Counted from the first letter of the stretch, positions 37,400 to 51,840 are shown. The stretch is DNA of 64,000 nucleotides from Eledone cirrhosa (GCA_964016885.1 OZ024744.1:23544798-23608797), one strand, 5' to 3'. Notes: generated by a model from the letters alone, not told the origin. Numbers and translations are program-made.

Positions 37400-38968
37400 C
37401 AACCTTAAGAACTGACTCATCCTAACAACAGTTGAATCTTCAAATAAAACTCGTTTTAACAACAGTTGAATCTTAAGAACTGATTCGTTTTAACAACAGC
37501 AGAATCTTAAGATAAAACTCGTTTTAACAACAGTTGAATCTTAAGATAAAATTCGTTTTAACAACAGTTGAATCTTAAGAACTGACTCGTTTTAACAACA
37601 GCTGAATCTTAAGATAAAACTCTTTTTAACAACAGTTGAATCTTAAGAACTGACTCGTTTTATCAACAGTTCAACCTTAAGCACTGACTCGTTTTAACAA
37701 CAGTTGAATCTTCAAATAAAATTCGTTTTAACAACAGTTGATTCTTCAGAACTGACTCGTTTTAACAACAGTTGAATCTTAAGATAAAACTCGTTTTAAC
37801 AACAGTTGAATCTTAAGAACTGACTCGTTTTAATAACAGTTGAATCTTAAGATAAAACTCGTTTTAACAACAGTTGAATCTTAAGAACTGACTCGTTTTA
37901 ACAACAGCTGAATCTTAAGATAAAACTCTTTTTAACAACAGTTGAATCTTAAGAACTGACTCGTTTTATCAACAGTTCAACATTAAGCACTGACTCGTTT
38001 TAACAACAGTTGAATCTTCAAATAAAACTCGTTTTAACAACAGTTGATTCTTCAGAACTGACTCGTTTTAACAACAGTTGAATCTTAAGATAAAACTCGT
38101 TTTAACAACAGTTGAATCTTAAGAACTGACTCATTTTAACAACAGCTGAATCTCTAGATAAAACTCGTTATAACAACAGTTGAATCTTAAGGTAAAATTC
38201 GTTTTAACAACAGTTCAACCTTAAGCACTGACTCGTTTTAACAACAGTTGAATCTTCAAATAAAACTCGTTTTAACAACAGTTGAATCTTAAGAACTGAT
38301 TCGTTTTAACAACAGCTGAATCTTAAGATAAAACTCGTTTTAACAACAGTTGAATCTTAAGATAAAATTCGTTTTAACAACAGTTGAATCTTAAGAACTG
38401 ACTCGTTTTAACAACAGCTGAATCTTAAGATAAAACTCTTTTTAACAACAGTTGAATCTTAAGAACTGACTCGTTTTATCAACAGTTCAACCTTAAGCAC
38501 TGACTCGTTTTAACAACAGTTGAATCTTCAAATAAAACTCGTTTTAACAACAGTTGAATCTTAAGAACTGACTCGTTTTAACAACAGCTGAATCTTAAGA
38601 TAAAACTCGTTTTACAACAGTTGAATCTTAAGAACTGACTCGTTTTATCAACAGTTCAACCTTAAGAACTGACTCATCCTAACAACAGTTGAATCTTCAA
38701 ATAAAACTCGTTTTAACAACAGTTGAATCTTAAGAACTGATTCGTTTTAACAACAGCTGAATCTTAAGATAAAACTCGTTTTAACAACAGTTGAATCTTA
38801 AGATAAAATTCGTTTTAACAACAGTTGAATCTTAAGAACTGACTCGTTTTAACAACAGCTGAATCTTAAGATAAAACTCTTTTTAACAACAGTTGAATCT
38901 TAAGAACTGACTCGTTTTATCAACAGTTCAAGCTTAAGCACTGACTCGTTTTAACAACAGTTGAATCT
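37400..38968 (+). repeat. 3,159-bp-offset duplicate of 34241-35809
   Basis: Matches 34241-35809 throughout (34241 with 37400, TCTCTAG 34993 with 38152, AAGCTT 35771 with 38930). The AAGCTT change is found only in these two copies, which supports a single recent duplication. One private substitution is visible at 37501 (A where the partner has T, giving CAGCAGAATC). The copies separate after AGTTGAATCTT, where one continues AAGATAAAAC and the other CAAATAAAAC. Confidence 0.82.
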
Positions 38969-41590
38969 TCAAATAAAACTCGTTTTAACAACAGTTGATT
39001 CTTCAGAACTGACTCGTTTTAATAACAGTTGAATCTTAAGATAAAACTCGTTTTAACAACAGTTGAATCTTAAGAACTGACTCGTTTTAATAACAGTTGA
39101 ATCTTAAGATAAAACTCGTTTTAACAACAGTTGAATCTTAAGAACTGACTCGTTTTAACAACAGCTGAATCTTAAGATAAAACTCTTTTTAACAACAGTT
39201 GAATCTTAAGAACTGACTCGTTTTATCAACAGTTCAACCTTAAGCACTGACTCGTTTTAACAACAGTTGAATCTTCAAATAAAACTCGTTTTAACAACAG
39301 TTGATTCTTCAGAACTGACTCGTTTTAACAACAGTTGAATCTTAAGATAAAACTCGTTTTAACAACAGTTGAATCTTAAGAACTGACTCATTTTAACAAC
39401 AGCTGAATCTCTAGATAAAACTCGTTATAACAACAGTTGAATCTTAAGGTAAAATTCGTTTTAACAACAGTTGAATCTTAAGAACTGACTCGTTTTAACA
39501 ACAGCTGAATCTTAAGATAAAACTCGTTTTAACAACAGTTGAATCTTAAGAACTGACTCGTTTTATCAACAGTTCAACCTTAAGCACTGACTCGTTTTAA
39601 CAACAGTTGAATCTTCAAATAAAACTCGTTTTAACAAGAGTTAAATCTTAAGAACTGACTCATTTTAACAACAGTTGAATCTTAAGATAAAACTCGTTTT
39701 AACAACAGTTGAATCTTAAGAACTGACTCGTTTTAATAACAGTTGAATCTTAAGATAAAACTCGTTTTAACAACAGTTGAATCTTAAGAACTGACTCGTT
39801 TTAACAACAGCTGAATCTTAAGATAAAACTCTTTTTAACAACAGTTGAATCTTAAGAACTGACTCGTTTTATCAACAGTTCAACATTAAGGACTGACTCG
39901 TTTTAACAACAGTTGAATCTTCAAATAAAACTCGTTTTAACAACAGTTGATTCTTCAGAACTGACTCGTTTTAACAACAGTTGAATCTTAAGATAAAACT
40001 CGTTTTAACAACAGTTGAATCTTAAGAACTGACTCATTTTAACAACAGCTGAATCTCTAGATAAAACTCGTTATAACAACAGTTGAATCTTAAGGTAAAA
40101 TTCGTTTTAACAACAGTTCAACCTTAAGCACTGACTCGTTTTAACAACAGTTGAATCTTCAAATAAAACTCGTTTTAACAACAGTTGAATCTTAAGAACT
40201 GATTCGTTTTAACAACAGCTGAATCTTAAGATAAAACTCGTTTTAACAACAGTTGAATCTTAAGATAAAATTCGTTTTAACAACAGTTGAATCTTAAGAA
40301 CTGACTCGTTTTAACAACAGCTGAATCTTAAGATAAAACTCTTTTTAACAACAGTTGAATCTTAAGAACTGACTCGTTTTATCAACAGTTCAACCTTAAG
40401 CACTGACTCGTTTTAACAACAGTTGAATCTTCAAATAAAACTCGTTTTAACAACAGTTGAATCTTAAGAACTGACTCGTTTTAACAACAGCTGAATCTTA
40501 AGATAAAACTCGTTTTACAACAGTTGAATCTTAAGAACTGACTCGTTTTATCAACAGTTCAACCTTAAGAACTGACTCATCCTAACAACAGTTGAATCTT
40601 CAAATAAAACTCGTTTTAACAACAGTTGAATCTTAAGAACTGATTCGTTTTAACAACAGCTGAATCTTAAGATAAAACTCGTTTTAACAACAGTTGAATC
40701 TTAAGATAAAATTCGTTTTAACAACAGTTGAATCTTAAGAACTGACTCGTTTTAACAACAGCTGAATCTTAAGATAAAACTCTTTTTAACAACAGTTGAA
40801 TCTTAAGAACTGACTCGTTTTATCAACAGTTCAACCTTAAGCACTGACTCGTTTTAACAACAGTTGAATCTTCAAATAAAACTCGTTTTAACAACAGTTG
40901 ATTCTTCAGAACTGACTCGTTTTAATAACAGTTGAATCTTAAGATAAAACTCGTTTTAACAACAGTTGAATCTTAAGAACTGACTCGTTTTAATAACAGT
41001 TGAATCTTAAGATAAAACTCGTTTTAACAACAGTTGAATCTTAAGAACTGACTCGTTTTAACAACAGCTGAATCTTAAGATAAAACTCTTTTTAACAACA
41101 GTTGAATCTTAAGAACTGACTCGTTTTATCAACAGTTCAACCTTAAGCACTGACTCGTTTTAACAACAGTTGAATCTTCAAATAAAACTCGTTTTAACAA
41201 CAGTTGATTCTTCAGAACTGACTCGTTTTAACAACAGTTGAATCTTAAGATAAAACTCGTTTTAACAACAGTTGAATCTTAAGAACTGACTCATTTTAAC
41301 AACAGCTGAATCTCTAGATAAAACTCGTTATAACAACAGTTGAATCTTAAGGTAAAATTCGTTTTAACAACAGTTGAATCTTAAGAACTGACTCGTTTTA
41401 ACAACAGCTGAATCTTAAGATAAAACTCGTTTTAACAACAGTTGAATCTTAAGAACTGACTCGTTTTATCAACAGTTCAACCTTAAGCACTGACTCGTTT
41501 TAACAACAGTTGAATCTTCAAATAAAACTCGTTTTAACAAGAGTTAAATCTTAAGAACTGACTCATTTTAACAACAGTTGAATCTTAAGA
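37790..41590 (+). repeat. Tandem pair with 1,903-bp period
   Basis: About 37790-39690 and 39690-41590 are head-to-tail copies: TAATAAC 37831 with 39734, TCTCTAG 38152 with 40055 and 39409 with 41312, GAGTTAAATC/TTAAATC 39641 with 41544. All offsets are 1,903 bp (56 monomers minus 1). Inside each copy the class I signatures are spaced 1,257 bp, with 646 bp across the junction. The rare GAGTTAAATC monomer occurs only at these two places, which makes the pair recent. Confidence 0.82.
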
Positions 41591-43000
41591 TAAAACCCGT
41601 TTTAACAACAGTTGAATCTTAAGAACTGACTCGTTTTAACAACAGTTCAACCTTAAGAACTGACTCGTTTTAACAAGAGTTGAATCTTAAGATGAAACTC
41701 GTTTTAACAACAGTTGAATCTTAAGAACTGACTCATTTTAACAACAGTTGAATCTTAAGAACTGATTCGTTTTAACAACAGTTGACTCTTAAGAACTGAT
41801 TCGTTTTAACAACAGCTGAATCTTAAGATAAAACTCGTTTTAACAACAGTTGAATCTTAAGATAAAATTCGTTTTATCAACAGTTCAACCTTAAGAACTG
41901 ACTCATTTTAACAACAGTTGAATCCTCAAATATAACTCGTTTTAACAACAGTTGAATCTTAAGAACTGACTCGTTTTAACAATAGTTGAATCTTAAGATA
42001 AAACTCGTTTTAACAACAGTTGAATCTTAAGAACTGACTCATTTTAACAACAGTTGAATCTTAAGATAAAACTCGTTTTAACAACAGTTGAATCTTAAGA
42101 ACTGACTCGTTTTAACAACAGTTCAACCTTAAGAACTGACTCGTTTTAACAACAGTTGAATCTTTAAATAAAACTCGTTTTAACTACAGTTGAATCTTAA
42201 GAACTGACTCGTTTTATCAACAGTTGCATCTTAAGATAAAACTCGTTTTAACAACAGTTGAATCTTAAGAACTGACTCATTTTAACAACAGTTGAATCTT
42301 AAGAACTGATTCGTTTTAACAACAGTTGGATCTTCAGATAAAACTCGTTTTAACTACAGTTGAATCTTAAGAACTGACTCGTTTTAACAACAGTTGAATC
42401 TTAAGATAGAACTCGTTTTAACAACAGTTGAATCTTAAGAACTGACTCATTTTAACAACAGTTGAATCTTAAGAACTGATTCGTTTTAACAACAGTTGAA
42501 TCTTAAGATAAAACTCGTTTTAACAACAGTTGAATCTTAAGAACTGACTCGTTTTAACAACAGCTGAATCTTAAGATAAAACTCGTTTTACAACAGTTCA
42601 ATCTTAAGAACTGACTCGTTTTATCAACAGTTCAACCTTAAGAACTGACTCATTTTAACAACAGTTGAATCTTCAAATAAAACTCGTTTTAACAACAGTT
42701 GATTCTTCAGAACTGACTCGTTTTAACAACAGTTGAATCTTAAGAACTGACTCATTTTAACAACAGCTGAATCTTTAGATAAAACTCGTTTTAACAACAG
42801 TTGAATCTTAAGAACTGACTCGTTTTAACAACAGTTGAATCCTCAAATAAAACTCGTTTTAACAACAGTTGAATCTTAATAACTGACTCGTTTTAACAAC
42901 AGTTGAATCTTAAGATAAAACTCGTTTTAACAACAGTTGAATCTTAAGAACTGACTCATTTTAACAACAGTTGAATCTTAAGAACTGACTCGTTTTAACA
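41590..43000 (+). repeat. Truncated link block joined to class III
   Basis: AAAACCCG (near 41596), an AGTTCAACC monomer, ATGAAACTCG (near 41693) and GTTGACTCTTAAG reproduce the start of the link block. At about 41870 an ATAAAATTCG monomer joins TTTTATCAAC and the class II/III series TCCTCAAATATAAC, ACAATAG, TTGCATC (42226), CTTCAGATAAAAC, ATAGAACTCG and TCTTTAG. The long link middle seen in T1 and T2 is missing, so this is a recombinant edge. Some class III variants here are the ancestral-looking forms (GACTCG rather than the GACACG of 19-37 kb). Confidence 0.7.
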
Positions 43001-46000
43001 ACAGTTGAATCTTAAGATAAAACTCGTTTTAACAACAGTTGAATCTTAAGAACTGACTCATTTTAACAACAGTTGAATCTTAAGAACTGATTCGTTTTAA
43101 CAACAGTTGAATCTTAAGATAAAACTCGTTTTAACAACAGTTGAATCTTAAGAACTGACTCGTTTTAACAACAGCTGAATCTTAAGATAAAACTCGTTTT
43201 AACAACAGTTGAATCTTAAGAACTGACTCGTTTTATCAACAGTTCAACCTTAAGAACTGACTCATCCTAACAACAGTTGAATCTTCAAATAAAACTCGTT
43301 TTAACAACAGTTGAATCTTAAGAACTGATTCGTTTTAACAACAGCTGAATCTTAAGATAAAACTCGTTTTAACAACAGTTGAATCTTAAGATAAAATTCG
43401 TTTTAACAACAGTTGAATCTTAAGAACTGACTCGTTTTAACAACAGCTGAATCTTAAGATAAAACTCTTTTTAACAACAGTTGAATCTTAAGAACTGACT
43501 CGTTTTATCAACAGTTCAACCTTAAGCACTGACTCGTTTTAACAACAGTTGAATCTTCAAATAAAATTCGTTTTAACAACAGTTGATTCTTCAGAACTGA
43601 CTCGTTTTAACAACAGTTGAATCTTAAGATAAAACTTGTTTTAACAACAGTTGAATCTTAAGAACTGACTCGTTTTAATAACAGTTGAATCTTAAGATAA
43701 AACTCGTTTTAACAACAGTTGAATCTTAAGAACTGACTCGTTTTAACAACAGCTGAATCTTAAGATAAAACTCTTTTTAACAACAGTTGAATCTTAAGAA
43801 CTGACTCGTTTTATCAACAGTTCAACATTAAGCACTGACTCGTTTTAACAACAGTTGAATCTTCAAATAAAACTCGTTTTAACAACAGTTGATTCTTCAG
43901 AACTGACTCGTTTTAACAACAGTTGAATCTTAAGATAAAACTCGTTTTAACAACAGTTGAATCTTAAGAACTGACTCATTTTAACAACAGCTGAATCTCT
44001 AGATAAAACTCGTTATAACAACAGTTGAATCTTAAGGTAAAATTCGTTTTAACAACAGTTGAATCTTAAGAACTGACTCGTTTTAACAACAGCTGAATCT
44101 TAAGATAAAACTCGTTTTAACAACAGTTGAATCTTAAGAACTGACTCGTTTTATCAACAGTTCAACCTTAAGCACTGACTCGTTTTAACAACAGTTGAAT
44201 CTTCAAATAAAACTCGTTTTAACAACAGTTGAATCTTAAGAACTGATTCGTTTTAACAACAGCTGAATCTTAAGATAAAACTCGTTTTAACAACAGTTGA
44301 ATCTTAAGATAAAATTCGTTTTAACAACAGTTGAATCTTAAGAACTGACTCGTTTTAACAACAGCTGAATCTTAAGATAAAACTCTTTTTAACAACAGTT
44401 GAATCTTAAGAACTGACTCGTTTTATCAACAGTTCAACCTTAAGCACTGACTCGTTTTAACAACAGTTGAATCTTCAAATAAAACTCGTTTTAACAACAG
44501 TTGAATCTTAAGAACTGACTCGTTTTAACAACAGCTGAATCTTAAGATAAAACTCGTTTTACAACAGTTGAATCTTAAGAACTGACTCGTTTTATCAACA
44601 GTTCAACCTTAAGAACTGACTCATCCTAACAACAGTTGAATCTTCAAATAAAACTCGTTTTAACAACAGTTGAATCTTAAGAACTGATTCGTTTTAACAA
44701 CAGCTGAATCTTAAGATAAAACTCGTTTTAACAACAGTTGAATCTTAAGATAAAATTCGTTTTAACAACAGTTGAATCTTAAGAACTGACTCGTTTTAAC
44801 AACAGCTGAATCTTAAGATAAAACTCTTTTTAACAACAGTTGAATCTTAAGAACTGACTCGTTTTATCAACAGTTCAACCTTAAGCACTGACTCGTTTTA
44901 ACAACAGTTGAATCTTCAAATAAAACTCGTTTTAACAACAGTTGATTCTTCAGAACTGACTCGTTTTAATAACAGTTGAATCTTAAGATAAAACTCGTTT
45001 TAACAACAGTTGAATCTTAAGAACTGACACGTTTTAATAACAGTTGAATCTTAAGATAAAACTCGTTTTAACAACAGTTGAATCTTAAGAACTGACTCGT
45101 TTTAACAACAGCTGAATCTTAAGATAAAACTCTTTTTAACAACAGTTGAATCTTAAGAACTGACTCGTTTTATCAACAGTTCAACCTTAAGCACTGACTC
45201 GTTTTAACAACAGTTGAATCTTCAAATAAAACTCGTTTTAACAACAGTTGATTCTTCAGAACTGACTCGTTTTAACAACAGTTGAATCTTAAGATAAAAC
45301 TCGTTTTAACAACAGTTGAATCTTAAGAACTGACTCATTTTAACAACAGCTGAATCTCTAGATAAAACTCGTTATAACAACAGTTGAATCTTAAGGTAAA
45401 ATTCGTTTTAACAACAGTTGAATCTTAAGAACTGACTCGTTTTAACAACAGCTGAATCTTAAGATAAAACTCGTTTTAACAACAGTTGAATCTTAAGAAC
45501 TGACTCGTTTTATCAACAGTTCAACCTTAAGCACTGACTCGTTTTAACAACAGTTGAATCTTCAAATAAAACTCGTTTTAACAAGAGTTGAATCTTAAGA
45601 ACTGACTCATTTTAACAACAGTTGAATCTTAAGAACTGATTCGTTTTAACAACAGTTGAATCTTAAGATAAAACTCGTTTTAACAACAGTTGAATCTTAA
45701 GAACTGACTCGTTTTAACAACAGCTGAATCTTAAGATAAAACTCGTTTTAACAACAGTTGAATCTTAAGAACTGACTCGTTTTATCAACAGTTCAACCTT
45801 AAGAACTGACTCATCCTAACAACAGTTGAATCTTCAAATAAAACTCGTTTTAACAACAGTTGAATCTTAAGAACTGATTCGTTTTAACAACAGCTGAATC
45901 TTAAGATAAAACTCGTTTTAACAACAGTTGAATCTTAAGATAAAATTCGTTTTAACAACAGTTGAATCTTAAGAACTGACTCGTTTTAACAACAGCTGAA

Positions 46001-48150
46001 TCTTAAGATAAAACTCTTTTTAACAACAGTTGAATCTTAAGAACTGACTCGTTTTATCAACAGTTCAACCTTAAGCACTGACTCGTTTTAACAACAGTTG
46101 AATCTTCAAATAAAATTCGTTTTAACAACAGTTGATTCTTCAGAACTGACTCGTTTTAACAACAGTTGAATCTTAAGATAAAACTCGTTTTAACAACAGT
46201 TGAATCTTAAGAACTGACTCGTTTTAATAACAGTTGAATCTTAAGATAAAACTCGTTTTAACAACAGTTGAATCTTAAGAACTGACTCGTTTTAACAACA
46301 GCTGAATCTTAAGATAAAACTCTTTTTAACAACAGTTGAATCTTAAGAACTGACTCGTTTTATCAACAGTTCAACATTAAGCACTGACTCGTTTTAACAA
46401 CAGTTGAATCTTCAAATAAAACTCGTTTTAACAACAGTTGATTCTTCAGAACTGACTCGTTTTAACAACAGTTGAATCTTAAGATAAAACTCGTTTTAAC
46501 AACAGTTGAATCTTAAGAACTGACTCATTTTAACAACAGCTGAATCTCTAGATAAAACTCGTTATAACAACAGTTGAATCCTAAGGTAAAATTCGTTTTA
46601 ACAACAGTTGAATCTTAAGAACTGACTCGTTTTAACAACAGCTGAATCTTAAGATAAAACTCGTTTTAACAACAGTTGAATCTTAAGAACTGACTCGTTT
46701 TATCAACAGTTCAACCTTAAGCACTGACTCGTTTTAACAACAGTTGAATCTTCAAATAAAACTCGTTTTAACAACAGTTGAATCTTAAGAACTGATTCGT
46801 TTTAACAACAGCTGAATCTTAAGATAAAACTCGTTTTAACAACAGTTGAATCTTAAGATAAAATTCGTTTTAACAACAGTTGAATCTTAAGAACTGACTC
46901 GTTTTAACAACAGCTGAATCTTAAGATAAAACTCTTTTTAACAACAGTTGAATCTTAAGAACTGACTCGTTTTATCAACAGTTCAACCTTAAGCACTGAC
47001 TCGTTTTAACAACAGTTGAATCTTCAAATAAAACTCGTTTTAACAACAGTTGAATCTTAAGAACTGACTCGTTTTAACAACAGCTGAATCTTAAGATAAA
47101 ACTCGTTTTACAACAGTTGAATCTTAAGAACTGACTCGTTTTATCAACAGTTCAACCTTAAGAACTGACTCATCCTAACAACAGTTGAATCTTCAAATAA
47201 AACTCGTTTTAACAACAGTTGAATCTTAAGAACTGATTCGTTTTAACAACAGCTGAATCTTAAGATAAAACTCGTTTTAACAACAGTTGAATCTTAAGAT
47301 AAAATTCGTTTTAACAACAGTTGAATCTTAAGAACTGACTCGTTTTAACAACAGCTGAATCTTAAGATAAAACTCTTTTTAACAACAGTTGAATCTTAAG
47401 AACTGACTCGTTTTATCAACAGTTCAACCTTAAGCACTGACTCGTTTTAACAACAGTTGAATCTTCAAATAAAACTCGTTTTAACAACAGTTGATTCTTC
47501 AGAACTGACTCGTTTTAATAACAGTTGAATCTTAAGATAAAACTCGTTTTAACAACAGTTGAATCTTAAGAACTGACTCGTTTTAATAACAGTTGAATCT
47601 TAAGATAAAACTCGTTTTAACAACAGTTGAATCTTAAGAACTGACTCGTTTTAACAACAGCTGAATCTTAAGATAAAACTCTTTTTAACAACAGTTGAAT
47701 CTTAAGAACTGACTCGTTTTATCAACAGTTCAACCTTAAGCACTGACTCGTTTTAACAACAGTTGAATCTTCAAATAAAACTCGTTTTAACAACAGTTGA
47801 TTCTTCAGAACTGACTCGTTTTAACAACAGTTGAATCTTAAGATAAAACTCGTTTTAACAACAGTTGAATCTTAAGAACTGACTCATTTTAACAACAGCT
47901 GAATCTCTAGATAAAACTCGTTATAACAACAGTTGAATCTTAAGGTAAAATTTTTTTTAACAACAGTTGAATCTTAAGAACTGACTCGTTTTAACAACAA
48001 CTGAATCTTAAGATAAAACTCGTTTTAACAACAGTTGAATCTTAAGAACTGACTCGTTTTATCAACAGTTCAACCTTAAGCACTGACTCGTTTTAACAAC
48101 AGTTGAATCTTCAAATAAAACTCGTTTTAACAAGAGTTGAATCTTAAGAA
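43000..48150 (+). repeat. Class I domain with 2,549-bp tandem period
   Basis: Class I signatures at 43997, 45356, 46546 and 47905 alternate 1,359 and 1,190 bp, summing to 2,549 bp (75 monomers minus 1). The start of the second copy aligns too (AACTGACTCA 43051 with 45600). Private changes are GTTTTAAC preceded by AAAACTTG near 43637 (the only clear CG-to-TG change I saw), GACACG near 45025, CCTAAGG near 46580, and ATTTTTTTTAAC near 47950. Confidence 0.82.
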
Positions 48151-48169
48151 CTGACTCATTTTAACAACA

Positions 48170-49490
48170 GTTGAATCTTAAGATAAAACCCGTTTTAACA
48201 ACAGTTGAATCTTAAGAACTGACTCGTTTTAACAACAGTTCAACCTTAAGAACTGACTCGTTTTAACAACAGTTGAATCTTAAGATGAAACTCGTTTTAA
48301 CAACAGTTGAATCTTAAGAACTGACTCATTTTAACAACAGTTGAATCTTAAGAACTGATTCGTTTTAACAACAGTTGACTCTTAAGAACTGATTCGTTTT
48401 AACAACAGCTGAATCTTAAGATAAAACTCGTTTTAACAACAGTTGAATCTTAAGATAAAATTCGTTTTAACAACAGTTGAATCTTAAGAACTGACTCGTT
48501 TTAACAACAGCTGAATCTTAAGATAAAACTCGTTTTAACAACAGTTGAATCTTAAGAACTGATTCGTTTTAACAACAGTTGACTCTTAAGAACTGATTCG
48601 TTTTAACAACAGCTGAATCTTAAGATAAAACTCGTTTTAACAACAGTTGAATCTTAAGATAAAATTCGTTTTAACAACAATTGAATCTTAAGAACTGACT
48701 CGTTTTAACAACAGTTCAGCCTTAAGAACTGACTCGTTTTAAAAACAGTTGAATCTTAAGAACTGACTCGTTTTAACAACAGTTCAACCTTAAGAACTGA
48801 CTCGTTTGAACAACAGTTGAATCTTAAGAAGTGACTCGTTTTAACAACAGTTCAACCTTAAGAACTGACTCGTTTTAACAACAGTTGAATCTTCAAATAA
48901 AACTCGTTTTAACTACAGTTGAATCTTAAGAAATGACTCGTTTTAACAACAGTTGAATCTTAAGATAAAACTCGTTTTAACAACAGTTGAATCTTAAGAA
49001 CTGACTCATTTTAACAACAGTTGAATCTTAAGAACTGATTCGTTTTAACAACAGTTGAATCTTCAGATAAAACTCGTTTTAACTACAGTTGAATCTTAAG
49101 AACTGACTCGTTTTAACAACAGTTGAATCTTAAGATAAAACTCGTTTTAACAGCAGTTGAATCTTAAGAACTGACTCATTTTAACAACAGTTGAATCTTA
49201 AGAACTGATTCGTTTTAACAACAGTTGAATCTTAAGATAAAACTCGTTTTAACAACAGTTGAATCTTAAGAACTGACTCGTTTTATCAACAGTTCAACCT
49301 TAAGAACTGACTCATTTTAACAACAGTTGAATATTAAAATAAAACTCGTTTTAACAACAGTTGAATCTTAAGATAAAACTCGTTTTAACAACAGTTGAAT
49401 CTTAAGAACTGATTCGTTTTAACAACAGCTGAATCTTAAGATAAACTCGTTTTAACAACAGCTGAATCTTAAGATAAACCTGGTTTTAAC
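48170..49490 (+). repeat. Link block T2
   Basis: Same order as T1: AAAACCCG, AGTTCAACC (48241), ATGAAACTCG (48285), GTTGACTCTTAAG twice, alternating AGTTCAACC monomers, GAAATGACTCG (near 48930), ACTACAG monomers, TTTTAACAGCAG (49145). Offset from T1 is 37,160 bp at the left part and 37,194 bp at the right part, so the two differ by one monomer plus substitutions. It leads directly into the class II start with ACCTGG and GAATTC. Confidence 0.78.
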
Positions 49491-51840
49491 AACATTTGAA
49501 TCTTAAGAACTGAATTCGTTTTAACAACAGCTGAATCTTAAGATAAAACTCGTTTTAACAACAGTTGATTCTTAAGAACTGACTCATTTTATCAACAGTT
49601 CAACCTTAAGAACTGACTCGTTTTAACAACAGTTGAATCTTCAAATAAAACTCGTTTTAACAACAGTTGAATATTATGATAAAACTCATTTTAACAACAG
49701 TTGATTCTTAAGATAAAACTCGTTTTAACAACAGTTGATTCTTAAAAACTGACTCGTTTTAACAACAGCTGAATCTTAAGATAAAACTCGTTTTAACAAC
49801 AGTTGAATCTTAAGATAAAATTCGTTTTAACAATAGTTGAACGTTAAGAACTGGTTCGTTTTAACAACAGTTGGATCTTAAGATAAAACTCGTTTTAACA
49901 ACAGTTGAATCTTAAGAACTGACTCGTTTTAACAACTGTTGAATCTTAAGAACTGACTCGTTTTATCAACAGTTCAACCTTAAGAACTGACTCGTTTTAA
50001 CAACAGTTGAATCTTCAAATAAAACTCGTTTTAACAACAGTTGAATCTTAAGAACTGACTCGTTTTAACAACAGTTGAATCTTAAGATAAAACTCGTTTT
50101 AACAACAGTTGAATCTTAAGAACTGACTCGTTTTATCAACAGTTCAACCTTAAGAACTGACTCATCTTAACAACAGTTGAATCTTCAAATAAAACTCGTT
50201 TTAACAACAGTTGAATCTTAAGAACTGACTCGTTTTAACAACAGTTGAATCTTAAGAATTGATTCGTTTTAACAACAGCTGAATCTTAAGATAAAACTCG
50301 TTTTAACAACAGTTGAATCTTAAGATAAAATTCGTTTTAACAACAGTTGAATCTTAAGAACTGACTCGTTTTAACAACAGCTGAATCTTCAAATTAAACT
50401 CGTTTTAACAACAGTTGAATCATAAGAACTGATTCGTTTTAACAACAGTTGAATCTTAAGATAAAACTCGTTTTAACAACAGTTGAATCTTAAGATAAAA
50501 CTCGTTTTAACAACAGTGGAATCTTAAGAACTGACTCGTTTTAACAACAGCTGAATCTTAAGATAAAACTCGTTTTAACGACAGTTGAATCTTAAGAACT
50601 GACTCGTTTTATCAACAGTTCAACCTTAAGAACTGACTCATTTTAACAACAGTTGAATCTTCAAATAAAACTCGTTTTAACAACAGTTGAATCTTAAGAA
50701 CTGACTCGTTTTAACAACAGCTGAATCTTAAGATAAACTCGTTTTAACAACAGTTGAATCTTAAGATAAACCTCGTTTTAACAACATTTGAATCTTAAGA
50801 ACTGATTCGTTTTAACAACAGCTGAATCTTAAGATAAACTCGTTTTAACAACAGTTGAATCTTAAGATAAACCTCGTTTTAACAACAGTTGAATCTTAAG
50901 AACTGACTCGTTTTATCAACAGTTCAACCTTAAGAACTGACTCATCTTAACAACAGTTGAATCTTCAAATAAAATTCGTTTTAACAACAGTTGAATCTTA
51001 AGAACTGACTCGTTTTAACAACAGTTGAATCTTAAGAACTGACTCATTTTAACAACAGCTGAATCTTAAGATAAAACTCGTTTTAACAACAGTTGAATCT
51101 TAAGATAAAATTCGTTTTAACAACAGTTGAATCTTAAGAACTGACTCGTTTTAACAACAGCTGAATCTTAAGATAAAACTCGTTTTAACAACAGTTGAAT
51201 CTTAAGAACTGACTCGTTTTATCAACAGTTCAACCTTAAGCACTGACTCGTTTTAACAACAGTTGAATCTTCAAATAAAACTCGTTTTAACAACAGTTGA
51301 TTCTTCAGAACTGACTCGTTTTAACAACAGTTGAATCTTAAGATAAAACTCGTTTTAACAACAGTTGAATCTTAAGAACTGACTCATTTTAACAACAGCT
51401 GAATCTCTAGATAAAACTCGTTTTAACAACAGTTGAATCTTAAGAACTGACTCGTTTTATCAACAGTTGAATCTTAAGAACTGACTCGTTTTATCAACAG
51501 TTCAACCTTAAGAACTGACTCGTTTTAACAACAGTTGAATCCTCAAATAAAACTCGTTTTAACAACAGTTGAATCTTAAGAACTGACTCATTTTAACAAC
51601 AGTTGAATCTTAAGATAAAACTCGTTTTAACAACAGTTGAATCTTAAGAACTGACTCGTTTTAACAACGGCTGAATTTTAAGATAAACTCGTTTTAACAA
51701 CAGTTGAATCTTAAGAACTGACTCGTTTTATCAGCAGTTCAACCTTAAGAACTGACTTATCTTAACAACAGTTGAATCTTCAAATAAAATTCGTTTTAAC
51801 AACAGTTGAATCTTAAGAACTGATTCGTTTTAACAACAGC
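49430..51840 (+). repeat. Class II unit, second domain, copy 1
   Basis: The class II series returns: ATAAACTCG 33-mers, ACCTGG, GAATTC 35-mer (49512), ATTATGATAAAAC, CTTAAAAACTG, TGAACGTT (49838), ACTGTTG, AATTGATTCG, CAGTGG, AACGACAG, TCTCTAG without GTTATAAC (about 51410) and CGGCT (51668). It is shorter than the 12.3 kb unit and lacks AAAACACG, so it is a related but separately amplified version. It is repeated directly downstream. Confidence 0.8.
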
